From the NCBI GenBank assembly GCA_028868335.1, contig JAGWUU010000223.1, forward strand, positions 1 through 5,119: 5,119 nt of DNA, given 5' to 3'. Positions 1 through 5,119 of this stretch are shown here, piece after piece; the first letter of the stretch is position 1, and every line of letters begins with the position of its first letter. The stretch is from Sphingomonadales bacterium (GTDB lineage Bacteria > Pseudomonadota > Alphaproteobacteria > Sphingomonadales > Sphingomonadaceae). The notes under the pieces were generated by a model, which saw only the letters and a list, made by a program, of their open reading frames with translations, searched no databases and was not told the origin of the DNA. Position numbers and translations under genes: made by a program.

Positions 1-230
1 TCATTGAATTTGGACAGGCGCTTGGAGCCCTTGCCGTCGAGTTCGCGCACATGCAGGTGCAGCACGGTGGCGCCCGCGTTGTAGCAATCGACCGCCTTCT
101 GGACCTGTTCGGCGAAGGTAACCGGGATGTCGTCGCTATCGCCGGGCAGGAAGCTGGGCGCATAGGGGGCGACCTGGATCACCAGCGGCGGCTGGTTGTC
201 GGGCAGCAGGCTTTCGTCAAAAAAGTGCAT
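1..230 (-). CDS. Beta-keto acid cleavage enzyme (BKACE, DUF849), N-terminal part
   Basis: This is the first 76 codons of a gene that continues past the left edge; the ATG is at 230-228. The family (founder: 3-keto-5-aminohexanoate cleavage enzyme, Kce) condenses a beta-keto acid with acetyl-CoA to give acetoacetate and a new CoA ester, using a Zn ion in a TIM barrel. Residues 16-21 (LVIQVA) look like the first barrel strand. Residues 41-55 form the helix leading to the second strand, VLHLHVRE, whose His58 and His60 match the two zinc-binding histidines of Kce. A GGAG ribosome site (complement of 238-241) sits 7 nt before the ATG. The start lies one base after the stop of the upstream CMD-fold gene, so it is the fourth visible gene of the operon. 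The C-terminal two-thirds, including the third zinc ligand (a glutamate), is outside the window. Family assignment is fairly sure; the substrate is unknown. Confidence 0.82.
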   Translation of the reverse strand, partial: MHFFDESLLPDNQPPLVIQVAPYAPSFLPGDSDDIPVTFAEQVQKAVDCYNAGATVLHLHVRELDGKGSKRLSKFN

Positions 231-231
231 C

Positions 232-621
232 TTAAATCTCCTTGGGCTTCGAGGGGACCGCAATCCCGCGGGTTTTCATTTCTTCGATCAGCATCGGCGC
301 ACCCAACGCGACAGAATGGATACCGAGCACGGCAACGCATTCCAGCACCGCCATGATCTCTTCGGGGGTCGCCCCGACGTCGAGCGCCTTGGCGATATGG
401 CGGCGGGTGCCGGGCGCGTGCATGTGGGTGCACGATGCGTCGACCGCGATCGCGATCAGCTCGTAGGTCTTGAGATCGAGCGCGCCCTTGCGCATCGGCA
501 GCGTCGCCATGTCGAGGAACTTTTCGGTCCATTCGGCATCGAAGTCGGCGAAATCGTCCCAGAGGCTGTTCCATTGGCCGCCAGCCTTCGCGGCGTCGAT
601 GATCGGGGTGGGTGTTACCAT
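232..621 (-). CDS. Carboxymuconolactone decarboxylase (CMD/AhpD-fold) family protein without CxxC
   Basis: A 129-residue single-domain protein of the all-helical CMD/AhpD fold. The family signature is clear: LKTYELIAIAVDASC (residues 50-64), then a helix with RRHIAKALDVGATPEEI (73-89), then a helical MAVLECVAVLG segment (90-100). Members are either decarboxylases acting on carboxymuconolactone-like acids or AhpD-like thiol peroxidase partners. AhpD-type proteins carry CxxC at the position where this protein has C64-T-H-M67, so the resolving cysteine is missing and disulfide peroxidase chemistry is unlikely. His66, His68 and His75 cluster there instead. The start ATG at 621-619 overlaps the 3' end of the dioxygenase gene by 7 nt and has a good GGGAG site (complement of 629-633) 7 nt upstream. 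Position between a dioxygenase and a beta-keto acid cleavage enzyme suggests a catabolic decarboxylase, isomerase or lactone-processing role; this is inference. Confidence 0.88.
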   Translation of the reverse strand: MVTPTPIIDAAKAGGQWNSLWDDFADFDAEWTEKFLDMATLPMRKGALDLKTYELIAIAVDASCTHMHAPGTRRHIAKALDVGATPEEIMAVLECVAVLGIHSVALGAPMLIEEMKTRGIAVPSKPKEI

Positions 622-1463
622 TGTCCTTCTCCCATGATTGCTGCGCGTTCCATCTGTCGAACGCAGGGGGGGTAATCCATGACCGCGTAGTGCTGGGTGC
701 AGCGGTTGTCCCAGATCGCCACGCTGTTCGGCTTCCAGCGCCAGCGCACCTGGTATTCCGGGATCGCGGCGCGGCCGATCAGGTAGTTGAGCAGGTTGGC
801 CCCGCCCGGCGAATAGTCCTGGCCGTAGCGGACGTTCCGCGCGGTGTGGAAATTGGTGAAGTGCGTGGCATAGCTGCTGACGAACAGCACATCTTCACCG
901 GTTTCAGGGTGGCGGCGAACCACGTCATGTTCGGCGTCGGGATACTGGGCTTTCAACGCATAGCGCTTTTCGTCCGGCATCCGCGCGCCGAAGCTCGCCT
1001 CGATGCTGTGCCGCGCCTTCAAGCCCTCGATCGTTTCCTTCACATGATCGGGCAGGTCGACATAGGCCTTGGCCAGGTTGGCCCACATCGTATCACCCCC
1101 GACGGGCGGGCAGGCAACGCAGCGCAGCACGGCGCCCATCGGCGGAATTTCGCGCCAGGTCGCATCGCAGTGCCACGAGTTCTCGTAGAAGTCGGGCGGT
1201 GAGTTCTTGTCCTTATAGAGCCGCTGCAAACCCGGGTTCTCGGGATCGCTGCCCGCGACGGGGTGATCCTCAAGCTGACCGAAGCGCTGGGCGAAGGCGA
1301 CGTGATCGGGCCGGGCAATGTCCTGATCGCGCAGGAACAGCACCTTGTGCTCGAGCAAGGCCGCGCGGATTTCGCCGAACAGGTCGTCGTTGCGGGCTGC
1401 TTCGGCGAGGTTCACGCCAGTGAGTTCGGCGCCGATATTCTGGGTGAGTTTCTCGATTTTCAT
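615..1463 (-). CDS. TauD/TfdA-family Fe(II)/2-oxoglutarate-dependent dioxygenase
   Basis: A full-length 282-residue enzyme of the TauD/TfdA family (usual length about 280-300). These cytoplasmic enzymes couple oxidative decarboxylation of 2-oxoglutarate to hydroxylation of a substrate, often releasing sulfite, phenol or an aldehyde. The facial triad is intact: His98 and Asp100 in SWHCDATW, and His258 in WDNRCTQHYAV. Thr125 in VGGDTMW and Arg269 in VRQMERAAI match the 2-oxoglutarate-binding residues of TauD. The N-terminus (IGAELTGVNLAE, residues 10-21) and HKVLFLRDQ (39-47) are also typical. The ATG shares a 4-nt ATGA overlap with the stop of the upstream oxidoreductase gene, and no Shine-Dalgarno sequence is visible before it, so translation probably depends on coupling. 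The 3' end overlaps the CMD-fold gene by 7 nt. Family and activity class are secure; the substrate cannot be read from sequence, and taurine or 2,4-D should not be assumed. Confidence 0.93.
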   Translation of the reverse strand: MKIEKLTQNIGAELTGVNLAEAARNDDLFGEIRAALLEHKVLFLRDQDIARPDHVAFAQRFGQLEDHPVAGSDPENPGLQRLYKDKNSPPDFYENSWHCDATWREIPPMGAVLRCVACPPVGGDTMWANLAKAYVDLPDHVKETIEGLKARHSIEASFGARMPDEKRYALKAQYPDAEHDVVRRHPETGEDVLFVSSYATHFTNFHTARNVRYGQDYSPGGANLLNYLIGRAAIPEYQVRWRWKPNSVAIWDNRCTQHYAVMDYPPCVRQMERAAIMGEGQW

Positions 1464-2437
1464 AGCACGAACACCGATGAGCCAATGGTCTTGCCGGCTT
1501 CGAGGTCGCGGTGCGCCTGGACGCAGTCGTCGAGGTCATAACGCTGACCAATCTCGACCTTGATCTTGCCGGAAGACAGGTTGTCGAACCAGAAACTGGA
1601 CAATTCCGCGCGCTCCGCCGGATCGGCGTAGAAGTCGACGAAAGCGGGGCGGATGAAATAGACCGAACCCTGGACCACCATCTGGAAGGCATCGATCGGC
1701 GGGAACGGCCCCGAGGCAGTGCCGCAGCCGACCAGCACGCCGCGGCGGCGCAGCGACTTCAGGGAGCCCTCGAAGGTATCCTTGCCAACGCTGTCGAACA
1801 CCGTCTGCACGCCCTCGCCCCCGGTCAGTTCCCTGACCCGCGCGGCGACATCCTCGCGGCGGTAGAAGATGATCTCATCACAGCCCATCTCGCGGGCCTT
1901 GGCGGCCTTCTCCTCGCTCGAGACGGTGCCGATCACCCTCAGCCCCATCAGCTTGGCGATCTGCACCGCCAGCAGCCCGACCCCGCCCGCGGCGGCATGA
2001 AGCAGGATCGTGTCCCCCGCCTTCAGCCGCGGATCGGTCTTCCTGAGCCAATAGGTCGCCGACAGACCGCGCATGGTCGAGGCGGCGGCCGTCTCGAACG
2101 CGATCCCGTCAGGCAGCTTGAACAGCGGCGCGGCGGGCATCACCCGTTCGGTCGAATAGGCACCCAGCGGCCCGCCGTTGTAGCTGACCCGGTCGCCCAC
2201 GGCCACGCTGGTCACGCCCTCGCCGACTTCCAGCACGGTGCCCGCACCCTCGACGCCCATGCCATTGGGCAGCGGAGCGGGGTAATAGCCCGAGCGGAAA
2301 TAGGTATCGGCGAAGTTGCAGCCGACCGCACCGTGGCGCACCAGCACCTCGCCGGGGCCGGGACGGCCGACCTCGACCTCCTCCACCTTCAGGACCTCAG
2401 GCCCACCGGCCTCGTAAAAGCGGACAGCCTTGGCCAT
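1460..2437 (-). CDS. Quinone oxidoreductase-like MDR (zinc-independent NADPH:quinone reductase family)
   Basis: A complete 325-residue medium-chain dehydrogenase/reductase of the QOR branch, which normally reduces quinones or activated double bonds with NADPH. The N-terminal GroES-like domain runs from about residue 1 to 125 and contains GEVLVRHGAVGCNFADTYFRSG (split here as residues 29-38 and 39-50) and GVEGAGTVLEVGEGV (61-75). The Rossmann domain follows, with the nucleotide motif HAAAGGVGLLAVQIAK (147-162) and FDSVGKDTF (214-222). The structural and catalytic zinc cysteines of alcohol dehydrogenases are absent, as expected for QOR. The ATG at 2437-2435 is preceded by a strong GAGGAGAG ribosome site (complement of 2446-2453) with 8-nt spacing. 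It is the first gene of the operon, immediately downstream of the divergent control region, and ends in an ATGA overlap with the dioxygenase start. It may reduce an enone or enoyl intermediate of the pathway rather than a quinone; this is not decidable here. Confidence 0.93.
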   Translation of the reverse strand: MAKAVRFYEAGGPEVLKVEEVEVGRPGPGEVLVRHGAVGCNFADTYFRSGYYPAPLPNGMGVEGAGTVLEVGEGVTSVAVGDRVSYNGGPLGAYSTERVMPAAPLFKLPDGIAFETAAASTMRGLSATYWLRKTDPRLKAGDTILLHAAAGGVGLLAVQIAKLMGLRVIGTVSSEEKAAKAREMGCDEIIFYRREDVAARVRELTGGEGVQTVFDSVGKDTFEGSLKSLRRRGVLVGCGTASGPFPPIDAFQMVVQGSVYFIRPAFVDFYADPAERAELSSFWFDNLSSGKIKVEIGQRYDLDDCVQAHRDLEAGKTIGSSVFVL

Positions 2438-2558
2438 CGCAGCATCTCTCCTCGTTGTTTGTTGTTAGCTACGCGCAAAGAGGATTGTGTTTTTTGCCTC
2501 TTGTGCCAGTTTATTTGCAGTTGACGCCACGACGCTGGCGCGACGGGGAGACGCTCAA
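2438..2558. promoter_or_regulatory. Divergent control region between the catabolic operon and the AraC-family gene
   Basis: This 121-bp region separates the starts of two divergent transcription units and must hold both promoters. By hand count, 2451-2520 is about 43% GC, far below the surrounding coding DNA. It contains a T/G-rich direct reiteration (GTTGTTTGTTGTT, 2454-2466), a run of six T (2490-2495) and the inverted repeat listed separately. Ribosome sites for both genes lie at its edges (complement of 2446-2453 for the oxidoreductase; GGGGAG at 2545-2550 for the regulator). I could not identify a convincing sigma-70 -35/-10 pair on either strand, so promoter positions are not assigned. 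Confidence 0.6.
2478..2502. repeat. Inverted repeat AAGAGG-N13-CCTCTT, candidate regulator operator
   Basis: Two perfect 6-bp arms (2478-2483 and 2497-2502) are centred on 2490, the middle of the divergent region. The similarity extends outward with one inserted base (GCA-AAGAGG against GCACAAGAGG in the complement of the right arm). The centre-to-centre spacing of 19 bp is close to two helical turns, which would suit a dimeric regulator. AraC-family proteins often bind direct rather than inverted repeats, so the link to the neighbouring regulator is a guess. The left arm also resembles a ribosome site for the upstream GTG at 2487, an alternative reading. Confidence 0.4.
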
Positions 2559-3587
2559 GTGGCGGAAGTCATCCGATCGGCGGGGCTCAACGGCTATCTG
2601 GAAACGATGGCCGCGCTTGGAGTTGACCCGCGCCCGCTGCTCCGCGAACACGGCCTGACCATCGCGCAACTGGAGCAATCGGAACTCCTGATACCGGCAT
2701 GGTCGGGATTCCGGCTGCTCGAACGCAGCGCCGAAGTGACCGGATGCAACACGATCGGCCTGCGCATGGCGGAGGGACGCGGGCTTGCGTCGCTGGGTGC
2801 TCCCGGCCTGGTGATCGCGCATCAGCCGACGCTGCGAAACGCACTGGACGCGCTTACGGAATACCGGGCCCGGATCAATTCCACGCTGATCATCAGCCTT
2901 GAGAATTTGGGCGACGAGGTAGTTCTGCAAGAGGACTTCTCGCTGAAACGGCCGGAGCAGGCCCGGCAATCGTCAAACCTGGCGATCGCGGTCATGTTCA
3001 TGCTGTGCCGATCAATTCTTGGCGCAAACTGGATGCCGTTGAGCGTCTGCTTTTCGCATCAGGTCCCGGAACCGCAGGAGATGGCGCAATTCGTGCGGAT
3101 CTTCAGGATGCGGCCACAATTCAATTGCGAATTCAATGGACTGGTTTTCAGAAAGGAAGATCTGGATCGGCCCAATGCCCATGCCGATGATCGGTTGGCC
3201 GTTCTCGCGCGGGATTTGCTGGGCGAGGGGACCGGACCGATGGCGATCCCGGCGGTGAAAGACATCGAAAGGCTGGTCAAGTTGCTCCTGCCCAATGGCC
3301 GCGCCTCGATCCAGATGTGCGCGGCATCGCTTGACGTCACCGTCCGCACTCTCCAGCGCATGCTCGAAGCTGAAGGCGACAGCTTCACCAACGTTTTGCA
3401 ACGGATGCGCATGCAACTGGCGACGCAATACCTCAGCAATCCGCAAATGACGGTGACCGACATCGCGCAGTTGCTGGGCTATGCCTCGATCAGCACCTTC
3501 ACCCGCTGGCACGCGCAGGCCTTTGGCTTGCCGCCGCTAAAACGCCGCAGCATCCTGACGCGCAGTCCTGCTGCGAACGCCACCTGA
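2559..3587 (+). CDS. AraC-family transcriptional regulator with arabinose-binding-like N-terminal domain
   Basis: A DNA-binding regulator of 342 residues when started at GTG 2559. The N-terminal sensor domain (about 11-200; AraC_binding_2/Arabinose_bd type) shows GYLETMAALGVDPRPLLREHGL (split here as residues 12-20 and 21-33) and GLASLGAPGLVIAHQPTLRNAL (75-96). The C-terminal domain holds two helix-turn-helix units: CAASLDVTVRTLQRMLEAEG (254-273) and VTDIAQLLGYASISTFTRWH (299-318). The reading frame is open further upstream to a GTG at 2487, which would give 366 residues, but that start has its purine-rich stretch only about 2 nt away and adds an atypical hydrophobic leader. GTG 2559 has GGGGAG (2545-2550) 8 nt upstream, and MAEVIRSAGLNGYLE fits the usual N-terminus and length of the family. 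It is divergent from the oxidoreductase-led operon and probably controls it; effector unknown. Its last 16 codons and stop overlap the convergent DUF2063 gene. Confidence 0.92.
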   Translation: MAEVIRSAGLNGYLETMAALGVDPRPLLREHGLTIAQLEQSELLIPAWSGFRLLERSAEVTGCNTIGLRMAEGRGLASLGAPGLVIAHQPTLRNALDALTEYRARINSTLIISLENLGDEVVLQEDFSLKRPEQARQSSNLAIAVMFMLCRSILGANWMPLSVCFSHQVPEPQEMAQFVRIFRMRPQFNCEFNGLVFRKEDLDRPNAHADDRLAVLARDLLGEGTGPMAIPAVKDIERLVKLLLPNGRASIQMCAASLDVTVRTLQRMLEAEGDSFTNVLQRMRMQLATQYLSNPQMTVTDIAQLLGYASISTFTRWHAQAFGLPPLKRRSILTRSPAANAT

Positions 3588-4352
3588 TCCGCGCGGAGTG
3601 CGGGGAGCGATCTGGCGACCGGCGTTGACGGGGGACATGGCGGAAAGGATGCCTTCGCCCAGCCAGCCCGCCAGCCAGGTTCCCAACGCCTCTCCCTCGC
3701 AGCGCCCGGCAATAGCTCCCAAGGCGTCTCCTTGCGCGACTTGCCAGAGCGCGTTCGCCTCGGGTCCGTCCAGCACCCGCCATCGCGGCGACAGGTCTTT
3801 GCGCCACACCACCAGGGCGGCGTCCAGATCGTGTTCGACCCGGAAGCGGTCCGTCTGGTCCTCCGCCAGCGCCGTCCAAAGCGCGGTGCAGTTGGTGCTG
3901 ATCTTCCGGGTTGCGAAGCCGACGGCCATGGTAAAGCGCACCTGATCCCACTCCGCGTCGCTGTATCCTGCCGTTGCAAACCCGGCGGGATCGAGCGCGG
4001 GCAGGTCCCTTGCCGCGAAGGCCTGCTGCATTTGCCACTCGAGCCAGGCGAGCTCCGCCACCTCGGGATCGTCGGCAAACAATCCGGTAAGCGTGCCGGG
4101 AAATTCCGCTCCATAGCTGTCGAGCGTCCAGCCCGTGGGGGGGCGGGTCAGCACGTAATGGCATGCCGCCGCGGCGAACGCCTGATCGCCGACCCAGCGC
4201 CGGGTGCGTTCAAAGCTTGCTTCGAGCGCTGTGAGCAGGCGGCCGCGATAGGCGTCGCGGTAGATTTCCATGCCGATCGACAATGGCGCGGCATCATCGT
4301 CGGCCGCGGCGATCGCGTCACGAAAGGCAAGCTGGCGTTCGAGCAGGGTCAT
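3537..4352 (-). CDS. bufC: DUF2063 (HvfC/BufC-like) partner of an MNIO peptide-modifying enzyme
   Basis: A 271-residue protein whose N-terminal DUF2063 domain (about 1-95) shows the family pattern MEIYRDAYRGRLLTALEASF (28-47), then WVGDQAFAAAACHYV (53-67) and LDSYGAEFP (77-85). A second domain (about 95-240) carries VAELAWLEWQMQQAF (98-112), EHDLDAALVVWRKD (173-186) and LDGPEANALWQVAQGDAL (194-211). Members bind the leader of a precursor peptide and present it to the DUF692 enzyme; established examples are BufC and HvfC. The chosen ATG (4352-4350) forms an ATGA overlap with the stop of the DUF692 gene and lacks its own clear ribosome site, so it is probably coupled; the frame is open further upstream but MTLLERQLAF is the family-like N-terminus. 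Residues from about 244 (AGRQIAPRTPRGSGG) look like a low-complexity basic tail, and this tail is antisense to the end of the AraC gene. The symbol is by family similarity, not proven orthology. Confidence 0.87.
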   Translation of the reverse strand: MTLLERQLAFRDAIAAADDDAAPLSIGMEIYRDAYRGRLLTALEASFERTRRWVGDQAFAAAACHYVLTRPPTGWTLDSYGAEFPGTLTGLFADDPEVAELAWLEWQMQQAFAARDLPALDPAGFATAGYSDAEWDQVRFTMAVGFATRKISTNCTALWTALAEDQTDRFRVEHDLDAALVVWRKDLSPRWRVLDGPEANALWQVAQGDALGAIAGRCEGEALGTWLAGWLGEGILSAMSPVNAGRQIAPRTPRGSGGVRSRTARQDAAAF

Positions 4353-5119
4353 GCGGCTAGGACGCCGGCAGCGGCGCCAGCGGCGGCTGCATCGCGGGCC
4401 TGCCTTAGTTCGGCCAGCAGGTCGGGCAAGGCCGGAATCGCATCGTCGCGCTCGATCATCGTCGCGCATGGGCCGAAGCGTTCGACGGCCGCGCGGTAGA
4501 GGTCCCACACTTCCGCGCAAACCGGGGAATCGTGTGTGTCTATCAACATTCCGGCAGGACCGTGGCTGTGCCCGGCAAGGTGCATCTGCCGCACCCGGTC
4601 CGATGGAATTGCCGCCAGAAAGGCATGGGGATCGAACCCGTGGTTGACGCTGCTGACATAGACGTTGTTGACGTCGAGCAGGAGGTAGCAGCCGGTTTCC
4701 CGGGTCAGCTCGGCGAGGAACGTCCACTCGCTCATCGTGCTTTCCGCGAAAGTCACATAGCTGGACGGATTTTCGAGGAGCAATGGCCGCTCAAGCACAT
4801 CCTGCGCGCGGGTTATGTTGGCGATGCAGGTCGCCAGGGCCTCATCGGTGTAGGGCAGCGGCAGCAGGTCATGCGTGGCAAATCCGCCAACGCGGGTCCA
4901 GCACAGGTGATCGGAGATCCATAGCGGCTGGATCCGGTCGGCCAGGGCCTTGAGTTCGGAAAGATAGTTCGGGTCGAGCCCCTCGGGCGAACCGAGCGAC
5001 ATGGATACGCCGTGCATGGCGACGGGATGACGTTCCCGCACCGCGTCGATCGTCCGCAGCGGACGGCCGCCACAGGCCATGAAGTTTTCCGAAATGATCT
5101 CGACGAAATCGACCGGCTG
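4349..5119 (-). CDS. bufB: DUF692 multinuclear non-heme iron oxidative enzyme (MNIO, BufB-like), 5' end cut
   Basis: The visible 256 residues start inside the protein; the frame is open to the right edge and the beginning (QPVDFVEIISENFM) is already conserved family sequence, so about 20-30 N-terminal residues are probably missing. An internal ATG at 5080-5078 is not the start. MNIOs are TIM-barrel enzymes with two or three iron ions that rearrange cysteine or asparagine residues of ribosomally made peptides. All the expected ligand motifs are present (numbering from the visible start): AMHGVSMSLGS with His36, ISDHLCW with His71, LLLENPSSY with Glu116, LLLDVNNVYVSS with Asp149 and Asn152, MHLAGHSHG with His180, IDTHDSPV with Asp194 and His196, and MIERDD with Glu223. 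The C-terminus is a short Ala-rich tail. The stop overlaps the DUF2063 start as ATGA, the usual bufB-bufC arrangement. Its peptide substrate is not in the window. Confidence 0.93.
   Translation of the reverse strand, partial: QPVDFVEIISENFMACGGRPLRTIDAVRERHPVAMHGVSMSLGSPEGLDPNYLSELKALADRIQPLWISDHLCWTRVGGFATHDLLPLPYTDEALATCIANITRAQDVLERPLLLENPSSYVTFAESTMSEWTFLAELTRETGCYLLLDVNNVYVSSVNHGFDPHAFLAAIPSDRVRQMHLAGHSHGPAGMLIDTHDSPVCAEVWDLYRAAVERFGPCATMIERDDAIPALPDLLAELRQARDAAAAGAAAGVLAA

Noticed and set aside
612..1202. Plus-strand open frame of 196 codons opposite the dioxygenase gene
   Set aside because: Antisense to the conserved TauD-type gene with its intact HxD...H motif; no domain or ribosome site of its own.
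2494..2508. TGGCAC on the minus strand (complement of 2503-2508), considered as a sigma-54 -24 element
   Set aside because: The following GC is two bases too close for the required -24/-12 spacing and TTGC is not formed.
1511..2524. Long plus-strand open frame of 337 codons opposite the oxidoreductase gene
   Set aside because: It is the antisense shadow of a complete, motif-rich MDR gene in GC-rich DNA; its translation is Asp/His/Arg-rich without recognisable domains and has no sensible start context.
3588..3597. Palindrome TCCGCGCGGA directly after the regulator stop, considered as a terminator
   Set aside because: The arms are only 5 bp with no loop and no following T run, and it lies inside the DUF2063 coding region; not a credible intrinsic terminator.
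3732..4499. Plus-strand open frame of 255 codons across the DUF2063/DUF692 junction
   Set aside because: Arg- and Gly-rich shadow spanning the antisense of two clearly real coupled genes.
4353..4727. Upstream extension of the DUF2063 gene to an ATG at 4727
   Set aside because: The added 125 residues lie inside the DUF692 gene in another frame and look like shadow sequence; the ATGA overlap start at 4352 gives the family N-terminus.
1..5119. CRISPR arrays, tRNA/rRNA genes, insertion sequences, toxin-antitoxin genes
   Set aside because: No regularly spaced repeats, RNA gene signatures, transposase motifs or terminal inverted repeats were seen; nearly all the sequence is accounted for by the seven genes.

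Overview
The window is GC-rich, densely packed bacterial DNA holding seven protein-coding genes and one clear intergenic region. Gene content and style (a beta-keto acid cleavage enzyme with a TauD/TfdA dioxygenase, an AraC regulator with the arabinose-binding-like N-terminal domain, and a DUF692/DUF2063 pair) suggest a proteobacterium. An alphaproteobacterium such as a sphingomonad is most likely, but that is inference from style, not from a marker gene.

Left part (1-2437, all minus strand, read right to left): a tightly coupled four-gene catabolic-looking operon. It encodes a zinc-independent quinone oxidoreductase-type MDR protein, a TauD/TfdA-family Fe(II)/2-oxoglutarate dioxygenase, a small carboxymuconolactone decarboxylase (CMD/AhpD)-fold protein, and the N-terminal part of a DUF849/BKACE (beta-keto acid cleavage) enzyme that runs off the left edge. 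The junctions are a 4-nt ATGA overlap, a 7-nt overlap and a 1-nt gap, so the genes are almost certainly co-transcribed and translationally coupled. The substrate is not evident. The order suggests oxidative activation or release by the dioxygenase, further processing, and final CoA-dependent cleavage of a beta-keto acid.

Middle (2438-2558): a 121-bp divergent intergenic region, clearly AT-richer than its surroundings, with an inverted repeat at 2478-2502. On its right a plus-strand AraC-family regulator (best start GTG at 2559, ending 3587) is transcribed away from the operon and is the obvious candidate for its local regulator.

Right part (3537-5119, minus strand): a DUF692 multinuclear non-heme iron oxidative enzyme (MNIO, BufB-like), cut by the right edge, followed by a DUF2063 partner protein (BufC/HvfC-like) through an ATGA overlap. 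This pair is the maturation machinery of bufferin-type or related ribosomally made, post-translationally modified peptides. The precursor gene, if present, should lie just beyond the right edge. The DUF2063 gene converges on the AraC gene, and the two coding regions overlap tail to tail by 51 bp, leaving no room for an intergenic terminator.
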